Source: Prorocentrum cordatum
Taxonomy: Eukaryota > Sar > Dinophyceae > Prorocentrales > Prorocentraceae
Assembly (NCBI GenBank): GCA_963575745.1
Contig: CAUYUJ010005002.1
Span: 1,016,979-1,080,978, forward strand
Length of the DNA stretch: 64,000 bases
Reading direction: 5' to 3'
Part shown: positions 1 through 10,399 of the stretch, piece after piece
Numbering within the stretch: position 1 is the stretch's first letter
How the letters are laid out: every line of letters begins with the position of its first letter
Notes under the pieces: model-generated
Seen by the model: only the letters and a program-made list of their open reading frames with translations
Databases searched by the model: none
What the model was told of the DNA's origin: nothing
Position numbers and translations under genes: made by a program

Positions 1-559
1 CGCGCGGAAAAATCCGGAGGGCACCCGGAAAAATTCACGCGGTTTCCGGGGCAAATTCACATTTGGATTTGGAAAAATCTGGGCAGAATTCACTCGAGAA
101 TCCGGGGTAGTATTCCCAGGCGGCCGTGGAAAAATCCCACCAGCCATGCAGGGCGTGGGTGGTGGTTTAACGGGCTAGCTTATCCGCGCGTTTCTCCCTG
201 GCAGGGACGGGGGCCCCCCCCCTGCCCTCTCGTCCCCGGGCGTGGACAGAGAGTGGCCGCGGGGCGGTGGAGCGCCCGAAATGGCCGAAGATGGCTCCAA
301 AGGAACCGCAGGCAACCCAAGAAGGATTCCGAGATCGCTCCATATACTTGCAGATGGTGCACTTTTGCTTCCAATGTGCCTCCAAGCCCCCTCAAGACCG
401 CTTCGTGACAGCCCACAATTGTCTTTCGAGCTCTTGAAGGAGGCTTCCAACAGGTTCAACTCCTTTACAATCACTGTGCGCTTCAATTGTTTCCTTCTCG
501 CCTTTTTGCTTTCCGTAGTTTCTAGAGGCCTCGAGATGGCTGCGAGTTGGTTTGAACTT
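1..559. other. Unassigned window start with A-run motif
   Basis: No gene is recognised here. Within the first 140 bases the motif GGAAAAAT followed by YC recurs about five times at irregular spacing, interspersed with CCGG-rich steps, which suggests a decayed short tandem repeat. The rest is GC-rich with open frames on both strands, none with recognisable domains. Confidence 0.3.
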
Positions 560-900
560 GCTTCGAGAGGGGGCCATCAGGGCCCAAGTCGGCTCCAAGA
601 GCACCAAAGAGCGGCCCAAAACGCTTCAAGGGCGTCGCAAGAGGGCCGCATTTGGCGACTGGGGGGCTCGAGAAGGAATGGGGCGTTGCTAGGGCCCCAC
701 TTCTTTGACCGACGGCTTCAAGATGGCCCCAGGAGGACCCCCGAGGCTTCCAAGAGGGGCCCAGGAGATCCCCGAAACGACCCGAAGAGGGCCCCAAGGG
801 GCTCCAAGACAGCCGCCAAAGGCAGCCAGAATTGCCCTAAGAGAGCGCCGCGGCGGCACCGATATGACGACGTTGATGGTGCGTCCCGCAGGCACCTAAA
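560..900. repeat. Degenerate GGCCCCAAGA-type repeat tract
   Basis: Imperfect short units built from GGCCCCAAGA, AAGAGGGC and AAGATGGC recur every 10-20 bases. They translate in most frames to arginine, glycine and proline-rich nonsense. The same compositional family reappears at 5.37-6.06, 27.37-27.96, 28.88-29.53 and 48.06-49.76 kb in either orientation. I see no coding signal, and the open frames here are by-products of the stop-poor composition. Confidence 0.6.
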
Positions 901-929
901 GCGAACGATTCGAGATCCTCGATGATTGA

Positions 930-1317
930 TGCCCGTCGTCGTCAGCGTGTTTTTTTCCTCTCTATCCTTTATCTTTCCCTTCCTTGTCCTCCTCCTCCTC
1001 CTCGTCCCTCTTCTGTGACCTCCTCCCTTTTCTGCTCCCTTCCCGTTCCTGCGCATCTTCCGATTAATTACTCCTGCGCCTTTTTCTCTTCCCTAATGTA
1101 ACGGTTGTCCTCGTTTTTCCCCGGAAAGGGCATCGGCCCAGGGTTCTCTTTTCCTATGTAAACATATCCCCCCGTGGCCAACTTGAAGGAGGCCGGCGGA
1201 TTCTTTCCCTGATAAATATCGAGGTCGAAGGAGGCCGGCGGATTAAAATTTGAGGATGTCTCAGGCGAAACGCTTGTTTTTGAAGTCCCGATCGATAAAT
1301 CACAGGGTGCGGGCCAC
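930..1317. other. Pyrimidine-rich spacer with an 18-bp direct repeat
   Basis: CT-rich DNA from about 940 to 1080. An 18-bp direct repeat GAAGGAGGCCGGCGGATT occurs at about 1185-1202 and 1227-1244. The segment GATCGATAAATCACAGGG, which opens the following minisatellite (about 1289), recurs inside it at 1441. No gene recognised. Confidence 0.55.
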
Positions 1318-2012
1318 CTCAGCACGACCGCATCCCAGCACGACCACGCCCCAGCACGACCACGCCCCAGCACGACCACACCCCAGCACGACCACACCCC
1401 AGCACGACCACAGCACGACACACGCACCCAGCACGACCACGATCGATAAATCACAGGGCGCGGACCACCCCAGCACGACCACACCCCAGCACGCCCCCAC
1501 CCCAGCACGACCCCACCCCAGCACGACCACGCCCCAGCACGACCACACCCCAGCACGACCACACCCCATCACGACCACACCCCAGCACGACCCCACCCCA
1601 GCACGACCCCACCCTAGCACGACCACACCCCAGCACGACCACACCCCAGCGCGACCACACCCCAGCACGACCCCACCCCAGCACGACCCCACAGCACGAC
1701 CACCCCAGCACGACCTCACCCCAGCACGACCACACCCCAGCACGACCCCACCCCAGCAAGACCACACCCCAGCACGACCGCACCCCAGCACGACCTCGCC
1801 ACATCACGACCACACCCCAGCACGACCACGCCCCAGCACGACCACGCCCCAGCACGACCACGCCCCAGCACGACCACCCCCCAGCACGACCACCCCCCTA
1901 GCACGACCACCCCCCAGCACGACCACCCCCCAGCACGACCACACCCCAGCACGACCACACCCCAACACGACCATACTCCAGCACGACCACACCCCAGCAC
2001 GACCACACCCAG
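1318..2012. repeat. 16-bp minisatellite
   Basis: About 43 copies of a 16-bp unit, AGCACGACCACACCCC with variants (CGCCCC, CCCACC, CCCCCC). Sixteen is not a multiple of three, so all six frames stay open and cycle through three codon phases, giving Pro/Thr/Ser/His-rich peptides on one strand and Gly/Cys/Trp-rich ones on the other. These are artefacts, not genes. At 1441 a copy of the upstream flank interrupts the array, so part of the array was duplicated together with its flank. Confidence 0.9.
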
Positions 2013-2055
2013 TCGCACCCCCGTGGAATGTTTCGTCGTTTCTGGTTGAGTGGTT

Positions 2056-2200
2056 GCCTGTTCGTGGGGTGTATCGTGGAATGTTTCACGGGGTGTCTCG
2101 TGGAATGTTTCGTGAGGTGTCTCGTGGGTTGTTTCGTGAGGTGTCTCCTGGGATGTTTCGCGGTGTGTCTCGTGGGATGTTTCGTGAGGTGTCGCCCAGT
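2056..2200. repeat. 24-bp minisatellite
   Basis: About six to seven copies of a 24-bp unit beginning GGTGTCTCGTGG and continuing AATGTTTCGTGA. The unit is a multiple of three, so the plus strand reads as an eight-residue Cys/Leu/Val/Gly/Phe repeat and the minus strand as a His/Glu/Thr repeat. It directly follows the 16-bp minisatellite. No start context or flanking domain argues that it is expressed. Confidence 0.8.
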
Positions 2201-3604
2201 TGGATATCGTGAAAACGTGACCATGCTGCACATGTCTATATCCCTTTCCGGGTTCGTGGGTCCATCATGTTTTTCTGGCGCTGCCTGCTGCTTCACTTCG
2301 CTTTCATGCTTAGCGCAACTTGCTTGAGATTCGAGTCTGCAAATGCTTTCTTCTGCATGTTCTTGCCCCTCCTATTTCCTCCTACTTCCTCCTGCTCCTT
2401 GATCCTCCCGCCTCGTCCTACACCCTCGCTGGTGAGGGCGCGCCGCGCACGCGCGTTCCGCGCGGATCACTGGTGCGCCTTTTGCCTCCCTCAGGCTTCC
2501 TGTGCTTCTTCCTACCCCCTCCGAGCTCCTCTTCCGTGTTCCTACCTGCTCATGCTCTTGCACGTTTCCAGTCCTTCCTATCGCCATGCCCCCTCTTTTC
2601 ACCGTGTTCATTATGCTTTTCATTTTCCGCCCTCCTCACCTTTGCTCCGTTTCCTGCACCTCATCATCCGCGAATGCGGATGCGGCTCGCTATTTTCGCC
2701 GCTTGCCCGATTACCCGGCCTTGATCAGGGCGACTCGCCTTGTGGTTGTTCATGGATTGGCTCGCGAGGATTTGAGCAACGCGTCAATGACTTCACCGGG
2801 CGTCTAGGTGTTATTGTTGGCGCCTGGGCGTTGCCGCTGGGGTTTACCGCGGGCCAGCATGACTAACAAGTGCAAGCGGCGCGTTGGCAGGCATTCCCCT
2901 TCCTGGAGACATCTGTCTGGTTTCGCAGTGACCTCCTTTCGCACTGCTCTTGTTTCTTTGCCTCCAGTTTGCGGTTGTATGTTTGTAGCCCTTGGCTGAG
3001 CTCCATCAGACGGCTATAATTCCGCTGCCCTCGCTCGATGTATGACCGCCCCCGCCGCAATGCTCGTGAACTTTCCGGCGGGCTGATCATTTGTGGTTTT
3101 GTCTGCAGTTGGACTGCGGGCGGGGCGCCGGCGCCGCTTATGCAGCGTTCCATTGTTCGTTTTCCTCTGAGGGCATCCGCAGTGGATTTTGCGCGCGTTT
3201 GTTTTTTTGTTGAGCAGATCAGTTCAATAAGATCTGTCGTTGTTCGGCACGAGACCACTAAAATGAAATGTGAGAAGGAAAAAATATCCACGCGTCCCTT
3301 CATAGCCCTTGGCGAAGCCAACCACCCGGCATCGGTGAGGCGGTCACCTGGCGTCTCCCGACCACGTGTGTACCCCGGGTCCCTCCGCTCGTGCTGTCTG
3401 TGGTTCCTGGGGCCCGGCCCTCGTTCTCTTTCGGCCACGTCGGGCCCTTCCGTCGCGCGTCGGCCGCGTGCAGGAGCTATTGTTCTGACGATGACCCGCG
3501 AGTAAGTCAAAAACAGAAAACGGCCATGTGCGCTTGCAGCTTCCTGGCGTTCGAGCTGACTCCCTCTCTCCGCGCCCCTCTGAGAGGCCTGGTGTCTCTG
3601 GCAG
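2201..3604. other. Unassigned region with a long minus-strand open frame
   Basis: Mixed-composition DNA, pyrimidine-rich around 2340-2640. The longest open frame is 268 codons on the minus strand (3669 down to 2863). It is Arg/Ser/Gln-rich and basic, with no motif, signal peptide or membrane segment I recognise. The opposite strand is also open for 155 codons at 3038-3505, so chance is a fair explanation. A lysine/glutamate-rich stretch near its C terminus is the only protein-like feature. Confidence 0.25.
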
Positions 3605-3757
3605 CCCGTGGGCACGGACATCGCCTGGAACAACCTGAAGGGCCAGCGCGCACCGGGCTCTCCTGGCATGAACTCGGACCGCGCTGGCAGCCAAATGCAG
3701 CGTGATGCGCAGAGGCATGACGCTTACGTCGAGGAGCGTCAACTGCATCAACATTAG
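3605..3757 (+). CDS. Possible terminal coding exon, unknown product
   Basis: A 50-codon open segment ending in TAG at 3755-3757. It is preceded by a pyrimidine-rich stretch and a CTCTGGCAG that could be a 3' splice site (AG at 3603-3604). The peptide begins PVGTDIAWNNL and ends with a polar Gln/Arg/Asp/His-rich tail. I do not recognise the family. The stop lies within the outer part of the inverted repeat that follows, so the exon may have been truncated by that insertion. Low confidence: there is no upstream exon I can connect. Confidence 0.2.
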   Translation, partial: PVGTDIAWNNLKGQRAPGSPGMNSDRAGSQMQRDAQRHDAYVEERQLHQH

Positions 3758-3904
3758 CTTTCGGAACTCCGCGCGGATTTCTTAGATCGGAGCTGGACCC
3801 CCCTCCCTGGCGCGTGGAGCGCGCCAGGGGCGGCGCAGGAGGCGCCGCCAGGAGGCTCCAGCGCCAATCCGAGAAATCTGCGCGGAATTACGAACGTTTA
3901 TGTT
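3750..3904. repeat. Foldback (TIR) element, family FB1, copy 1
   Basis: Two arms of about 35 bases, 3763-3796 and 3858-3894, are inverted copies. The shared core is TCCGCGCGGATTTCT followed by an imperfect GATCGG and GCGCTGG. The outer flanks, AACAT at 3750 and ATGTT at about 3900, continue the symmetry weakly. The centre is GC-rich with its own short stem (GGCGCG/CGCGCC). The same arm sequence and layout recur at 31.2 kb, so this is a family of short non-autonomous inverted-repeat elements rather than a one-off hairpin. Confidence 0.7.
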
Positions 3905-5369
3905 AATGCCATGTCTTGTTCCCCGATCGCGTGCTTACGGAATGCCGCAAGAGGCTCACAAGGAAGTTGGATACACATGACGCAGCCAGCCTGAGCGTCA
4001 GCTGGATACACGTCTGGCCGGATGCCTTTCCAGCGCACGGCCCCTCTCTATGGCCGTGCACGCTGGACTCCCGCATGTGTTTCTGATGTCCCACATGTGA
4101 ATCCAGCCGTGTGCGTTGTACATCTCTTGGTAGCCACTTGTCACATACTGGCAACTGGCCGAGGGCACATCCATGTTCAGTTCGTGGCGCGTGCTAGCCT
4201 GTGGCAACACGGCTTGTGCAGCGCCGCTGGATTGAGTGGCAGCTTGGGCTTGCAATGCGGGGACCTTCTGTTTCGACCGTTCAGGTTGCCACCTGGAGGG
4301 CCTAGCTACTTTATCCATATGTGTCCTCCTCTTCGCGCTTTCCTCGTCCTGTCCTCCTCTACTCCTTCTCCCTCCTCTTCGTGATACCGCTTCTGCAACG
4401 GTTCTGTGACGCATGCATGTGCCTCGCGGCCCGAGTCCAAGGTTTCTGTATGGGGCTTGGCAATGTGGGAGAGGTCGAGTTGCGTGCGCTCGTCAGCCGG
4501 ACTCTGGAGAAATGCAATAGCTCCCACTTCCCTTCCCTTTCCGCGGGCATTGAGAGAACGCCGACCCAGACAAGTCGCTTGAGGAAATCTGAGCCTGTTC
4601 AGTCGACATTGGCATTCGACTCTACTGGTGCAGACCCCCGTCGGTTTTACCAATTGACGCGTTTTTTTGTGGTTGCATTCGCTTGTTTTGGACGTCGATT
4701 TGCTCGGCATTTGACACCGTGCGCGCGTGGATTGTCTGTGCCTTTCACTAAAGGGCATTGTGCGAAAGGGTGTTCTGTTCCCTCCTCCGAAACATGCACT
4801 GGCAAAACAAGTGTCCTGGCAGTCATTTGTTTTTTGGACTCGCCTCAAAGGATCTCCGCTCGGCAGGGAAACCTCAGAAGTCTCACGGGTCTCGTTTTCG
4901 TGAAAGCCAGTTTTAGCCGACCTCCAGCTCCGCAGGCACGTGGGGAGTCTGCCGATACGGCGGGGGTGCTCTTCCAGGAGTGCACGGCCCGGGCATCTGT
5001 CGGTCCGAAGCATGTTGCGCAGGTTTTCTTTGCTAGGGCGATCCCTCCGTCTTCGCTCGTCTGTCCTCTAGGCGTAAGATTCGTTCGTTCGCAGGTTTTC
5101 TTTGCGTAAGGCGGTCGCTCTGTCTCCTTGCGTAAGGCGGTCGCTCTGTCCTTGCGGGAGACATCCTTAGCTCTGTCGCCGAGTTGAGGCGAGCGTCCGC
5201 TGCCCTCGCGACCTGGAGTCGCCGATCGCAGTTCTGCTTATTCGGGCCGTGCGAAGAGCGGCGCGTGAGAGGGACGGAGCGCAAACATATTTCTGAGCAT
5301 GAGGCAGAGAGAGGGAGAGACGCAGAGGGATAGATTTGTGTACGTACGCGTATATTCCCATTTGCATAT
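3905..5369. other. Unassigned region with local tandem duplications
   Basis: No gene recognised. Open frames of 262 codons (4321-5109, plus) and 235 codons (5013-4306, minus) overlap on opposite strands and carry no motif I know. Direct repeats occur near the end: a CGCAGGTTTTCTTTGC segment at about 5018 and 5089, and a GTAAGGCGGTCGCTCTGTC segment at about 5106 and 5132. Confidence 0.35.
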
Positions 5370-6060
5370 TTGAATTGCCTGGCCTCCCCGAAATCGGACC
5401 CCGCGAATCCCGGGCCCCAGGGATCCTCTGGAACCCCCGGATCCGTGGCCCCGGGGACCCCCTGGACGCCCCTCCAGGAGGCCCCCCAGGCGTTTCATAG
5501 CTCCTGGAAACCGTTGCCGGGCCTAGGCAACGGACCCGAATCGATCAGGACGGTGGCCGAACGCCCCCCCCCCCCCAGGGCCCCAAGATACCCCAGACAC
5601 CCACCAGACGCCCGAAGACGACCCAAAGACGACCCCCAAGAGGCTTCCAAAACGCCAGAAAAAATGATTTCCAAAGGTTTTTGGAATGATTTTTGGGCTG
5701 CCCTGTTCTTCGGCCTTCTGGGCGTCCGAGACGGGAGGCTCGAAAATCGATCCGAAACCATCCGAAAGGGCTAGGCAGCCCGAGAGAGCCCCAAGACGGC
5801 AGAAGAGGGTTCCAAGATGGCCAAAGAGAGCCCCATGACGGCCCAAGATGGCCCAAGACACCTTCCGAAGCATTCCAAATCGTGACCCCGTCGTTCAGGG
5901 AGACCGCGATTGGAGGCAGGGTGGCCCGAGGAAGCCCCTAGAGGCTTCCAGAAGACGCCAAGGAGGCCTCCAGGAGGCCTCCATGAGGCCCCCAGAGGCT
6001 CTCCAAGGAGGAGACTCCGCGAAAAGAGCTGAGGAGGATGGGGAAGAATTTGCAGGGTAG
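5370..6060. repeat. Degenerate GGCCCC/AAGACG repeat tract
   Basis: Same family of short imperfect CCAAGA/GGCCCC units as at 560-900, including a C-run near 5567. Open frames on both strands (up to 134 codons) are low-complexity Pro/Arg/Gly peptides and are not treated as genes. No promoter or splice structure is visible. Confidence 0.55.
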
Positions 6061-6284
6061 GGCGATAATGCGGAGAGAGAAACATGGAGGACGTAAAACG
6101 AACAACATTATTATAGCGGCGATGCCAGCAAAGGCAACAAGGAGTTGTCGCTAAATTATATGTTTGGCATTCCTGCCATTCTGCCTGCATGCCAAACTTC
6201 AAGGACCAAGGTGCATGGCGCGAAGCGCCAATGCAGTTTTGTGTGTACATATATACATATGCACACACATCTATTCATATACCC
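6061..6284. other. Spacer with a short hairpin
   Basis: No gene. An inverted repeat TTTGGCAT/ATGCCAAA at about 6161-6195 could form an 8-bp stem with an 18-base loop. Confidence 0.3.
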
Positions 6285-6590
6285 AAAATGGCGAAAGTCC
6301 TGGGCCGATTTCGATAGGTGGCTGGGTTCCCCGGTTCCATGTTCTTGGTTCAAGGCCGGGTTCCCTGAAGTCCGTTCCGGGGTTCCCGGCAGTGTAAGGT
6401 TGGCTGGGTTGCCGGGTTTCTCGTTCGGTGGGCTCTTGGGTTCCTGGCTCTCGATTCTGGGGTCCCCGGCAGTGTAATATTTGGTGTTTGTTTTGCTTCT
6501 TGGTTCCCTTTTTTGGATTCCTGGCAGCGTAAGATTCTCGGGGTCTCGATGTCTTGGTTGTGGCAAGTGCCTGAGTCATAGATCGTATAA
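6285..6590. repeat. Dispersed repeat DR1, copy 1
   Basis: A GGTTCC/GGGTTCC-rich segment beginning GGCGAAAGTCCTGGGCCGAT. It contains the landmarks CCCCGGCAGTGTAA and GGGGTCTCGATG, and matches 7245-7625 in the same order. Copy 2 is longer because one internal subunit (CCGATTTCGGTGGGYGGCTGGG) is repeated. Both copies are followed by GA- and TA-rich microsatellites, so the unit of duplication probably includes them. No coding potential recognised. Confidence 0.7.
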
Positions 6591-6599
6591 TTGACCAAA

Positions 6600-6990
6600 G
6601 GAGTTGGAGAGAGAAAGAAAGAGAGAGAGAGGGAGAGAGAGAGATAGTGTTTGCGACCACTGTAAGATTATACAATTGACAGGTGGATGGGCAGGTCAGG
6701 GGGGCATGTAGTATTTCAACAGGGTACATATCATAGAGCACAGGACCAAGTTGTTGTGTATATATATACACATGTGGATTGAGGCGAGTGTGTGTATATA
6801 TGAATGTATACATATATTCTGCACATGTGCATACACACCTGTGAATATATACATAGAGAGAGAGAGAGAATAAACCTAGAGAGAGAGGAAAACAGGCGCA
6901 AACGCTGAACACTTGGTGTCTATCTATATGTATATGTATAGATGCATATACACATGCATGTGTATATACACAGAAGCATCACATACGTTT
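6600..6990. repeat. GA and TA/CA microsatellites
   Basis: Runs of GAGAGA (6607-6645, 6858-6892) and alternating TATATA/CACATG-type sequence (6755-6985). No gene is seen; the region is much more AT-rich than its surroundings. Confidence 0.75.
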
Positions 6991-7244
6991 ATAGCAATCA
7001 TATTCGGTCTTGGGTGATCGAGTGCAGAGCGACGTGTTAAGGCATATCAAGCACACTGACAATATGTACATCCAAGATATACAACAGAGAAGAAGGGAGT
7101 CTGAGTGAGACAGAGCGAGGGAGATGGAAGGCGTGGAGTGCATGCGCCAAGTCTAAGAAATCCGCAGATTCGTTTTTCCTTCGTTTAGTTAAGTATTCCC
7201 CAATCAGTGCTTGCACTGAAGGGGTCCTCGCGGAGACTGAAGGA

Positions 7245-7625
7245 TTTGGCGAAAGTCGCAGGCCGATTTCGGTAGGTGGCTGGGTTCCCAGGTCCCTGGT
7301 TCCGGGCTCCCGGGTTTCCGTTTCCGAGTTCAAGGCCCGATTTCGGTGGGCGGCTGGGTTCCAGTGTTCCCGGTTCGTGAGGTCGGTCATTGGGTTCCCG
7401 GGTTTCCCGCTCCGGGGTTCTTAGCATTGTAAGGTTGGTTGGGTTCCAGGGTTCCTGGTTCGGTGGGCGGTCGGGTTCCCGTTTCCCAGTTCCCGATTCC
7501 GGGGTCCCCGGCATTGAAAGATTTGGTGGGTTTCCAGCTTCCCAGGCCCCTTTATTGGATTTCTGGCAGCTGCAAAGTTCCAGGGGTCTCGATGCCATGG
7601 TTGTAGCCCAACGCCTGGGTATTTG
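7245..7625. repeat. Dispersed repeat DR1, copy 2
   Basis: Second copy of the 6285-6590 repeat, about 0.95 kb downstream and in the same orientation. It opens GGCGAAAGTCGCAGGCCGAT and includes GGGGTCCCCGGCATTG and GGGGTCTCGATGCCATGG. An internal duplication makes it about 70-80 bp longer. The DNA between the copies (6990-7245) has no recognised gene. Confidence 0.7.
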
Positions 7626-7689
7626 ATAGTGAAGAGTGCAGGGGTGAGAGAGTTGCGGGCAGAGCTGAACAGAAGGATTGGGGGGTAAA

Positions 7690-8335
7690 GAGAAGGAAAG
7701 AAAGAGAGAGACAGAGAGACAGAGATAGATAGAGCGATCCTATGTGTGACCACGGCTAGAAGTAACATGAACATATGGACGGACGAAGCTAGGTACGAAG
7801 AGAGAACTTGATGTGATTACATACATCATGTGTTTATATGCTGAGAGAGAGAGAGAGAAACAAAAGCAATAAATAGAGAACACAACCAATCACATATAAG
7901 TACACACAGAGAGAAAGAGAGAGAGAGGGAAAGAGAACGATAAATATAGTGATAAAGATAAGCAACGAAGAAATGAGCGAGAGAGAGAGAGAAGGAAAAC
8001 ACATAATTGAGAAATAGAGGCCTACACACTAACATTGAACACGTAGTCACATGTGGATATGATGTGTATACATACATAATTGAGAATGGGTGTGTGACGT
8101 TCGGGTGCAGAGCGAGGCGTGAGGACACAGCAAGTGAATGGATACGATCTGTATATGGAAATACAACCGGGAGAAGGAGAGATTGGGAGAGACAAGGAGG
8201 GGCCAGGCGTGGAGCGCGCGCAGCTTCCATGACATCCACAGATCGGATGTCATGTATACATGTGTATATATACAGATAAAAAGGTAAGTAACATATATAT
8301 ATATGTTTATATATACATACATTTATGAACAAATG
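7690..8335. repeat. GA and TA microsatellite region
   Basis: GA-rich runs at 7695-7735 and 7838-8000 and TA-rich runs at 8255-8325. No gene. The TA tract ends about 30 bases before the A1 repeat of the retrotransposon, and another TA tract starts right after its B2 repeat, suggesting insertion into TA-rich DNA. Confidence 0.75.
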
Positions 8336-8360
8336 CAGCGGGGAGGAGTACATATGCATT

Positions 8361-8492
8361 GGTCTATCACCGCGGTATTGTTTCAGCGTTGTGCGGGCAC
8401 GTTGACAAAAAAATCCGCGGTCCGACCCTGTTGCACACAAGCTGCTTGGCGTTTGCTTGCGTATTTCGTCTCCGTACCTGTTCGGGCTCAAG
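8361..8492 (+). repeat. Split direct repeat A1
   Basis: 132-bp segment starting GGTCTATCACCGCGGTAT and ending TGTTCGGGCTCAAG. It aligns over its whole length with A2 at 14076-14205, sharing CCGACCCTGTTGCAC and GGCGTTTGCT blocks in the same order. It is the 5' terminus of the retrotransposon. A TA microsatellite lies just upstream and the Cys-rich start of the gag-like ORF lies 45 bases downstream. Confidence 0.85.
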
Positions 8493-8536
8493 GATTTGAG
8501 CGCGCCTCCTGCGCGTAACGGAGGGCATCGGATCTT

Positions 8537-10019
8537 TTGTCAAGTTCCTCGTGTCCGGCGACCCCGGAGTGCCCCAACTTGAAGTGCCCGGCGTGCCACG
8601 TCACGCCGTGCCCGCCGAGGGTGGGTTGCCCTGCGTGTGAGGCGGCAGGCGTGTGTTCGCCTCTCGAGGCGTGCAGGGCGTCGGCTTTCCTGTTGGGGTC
8701 CCGGCTCGGGCTGGAGGCGACGGGTGCGAGCTGGACGGTGGCGCTGTGCGTGAAGCAGGTGGCCGTGCGGAGGCAGCCGCAGGCGACGGTCGGGGCCGAT
8801 GACGGCGCTGGGGCAGGCAGTGGCCTGGCTGAGGTGCATCGCGGCTGGAGCCCACCTGTGGCGTCTAATGCTGCTCTTGGCGCCCCTGCGGTCTTTTGAA
8901 GGCGAGTACGTCTCCCTGGCGCCGGACGGAGATGTCTACATCGGGGACGCCGAGGCGTTTCGGAACTCGGACATCGCCGAAGTCGCGTGGGAGACAGAGA
9001 CAGGGCGGAGACCTACTGAGGTCGGAGACGACTGGACCTACGGCTTCGGGGCGTTCCCACGCGGGCGTCTGCTGTCGGGCCTGATGGAGCTGGCGGCTGA
9101 CACCGCCGCGGGCGAGGAAAGGCGTCGTGGGGCAGCGGTGGCGCCCCTTCCGAACCTGGGAGGCGGCGGCGGCACTGGCAGCCCGAGGGGTTTTCAGGCG
9201 GCGGGGGGCTACCCGCCCTCGCCGTCGGTGGAACCCGCGCCCGACGGGGGCTTGCGAAGAAGCACGGTAGCTCCGGAGGGTAGCGGGCACGCGGCCCGAG
9301 GCACCACGGCGCCAGAGGGGCGCTGGGTGGTCGCGGCCGGGGACTGCGCTCTGGGGTTCGCTGCGGGCGACGAGGTCCGCAGGACGGCGGACCTGGCGGT
9401 GGCCCCTGATGGCCGCCGGGCCCTGGCCCTGGCTCCGCAGTCAGGTGAATGGGTTTCGTGGGGCGGCTCGGCCCCGACCAGACGCCCGAGGAACACGCCG
9501 CTGTGCTAGCGCCTCCGCCTGCGAGCTCCGACGCCCGTATGCTGAGCGAGCAGTTAGACGGGCAAGGGATCAGGCAGGGCTTGCGGTGCGACGTGGTGCT
9601 CGAGATCCAGCAGGCGGAGCTCAGGGATTGTCGCATGCCTGGGCCGCGCGCAGTGCCCTGGTGCGCGCAGTTCGTGGAGCACGAGCACAGGGAGCGGGCC
9701 GTCCATTTTTTCAGAGAGACATGTCCAGGCGGACCTCCCGAGCTGGGGAGGGCTGGAGGTGATCCTGCGAAACTGCCAGGTCATCGAGTTCCGTTGCGAG
9801 AACAGGAGCACGGGCGGAGAGCAGAGCGACCAGACCCAAGGGGCGGCAGGGAGGAGGCGGCCTACTCGATGGCGGCTCGAAAGGCATGACGGAGGGGATG
9901 ATGAGCTGCCCCGAGCTGGTTGAGTGGGCACCGAAGGAAATCGGCCACGACGTCGACGTGGCGGAGCAGATGAGGAAAGCGCGGGAGGATGCCAGACTCT
10001 CGCGCAAGGATGACGCGTG
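8537..10019 (+). pseudogene. Gag-like ORF1 of the YR retrotransposon (frameshifted)
   Basis: Product recognised from dinoflagellate retroelement proteins; exact biochemical role unknown, probably nucleic-acid binding. Frame 2 from 8537 has a Cys-rich head (CPxxxCPxC, then CxxC steps). Frame 3 from about 8870 carries the landmark APDGDVYIGD and a tyrosine/phenylalanine pair about 45 residues later, then WVVAAG and a Gly/Asp/Val-rich stretch ending at a stop near 9508. Frame 2 resumes with GPRAVPWCAQF at about 9650. Around 9755 another frame gives LEVILRNCQVIEFRCE. The last conserved block, SCPELVEWAPKEIG followed by a basic MRKAREDARLSRK helix, ends at TGA 10017-10019. At least four frame changes show that it is dead. 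The order of these blocks matches the family, which supports the reconstruction of one broken ORF. Confidence 0.65.
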
Positions 10020-10399
10020 ATCAGCCAGGGCCAGAGGGCGGCCCCACCCTGCTGGCCATCAGACGAGAAGGGGAGGGCGGTGGATCTCAGCCCCGTGCGG
10101 TTTTTTCTGTTCAGCATGACGCGCTGCCTCTGGCTGTGCCCGATCGAGTGTCTCGTGGCGGGAGCCTGCCCTCGCCGTCGCGGTCAATCCGCCGGCGAGT
10201 GGGGGCGATGGGGGCACCGCTCATGCTGGGGGTCTGGCGCGGCTCGAGCGCTCAACGAGCTCGGAGGCCGCGCAGTCGCAGCCGCCGGTGAGACCTCGCC
10301 AGCGGGACGCAGGCCCTTTGTGCATGACCTTGGCGAGTCGCACGTTCGCATGTGTGTCTCGCGATGTGGGATGCCCCCAGCTGACCTCGCTGGTCGGGG

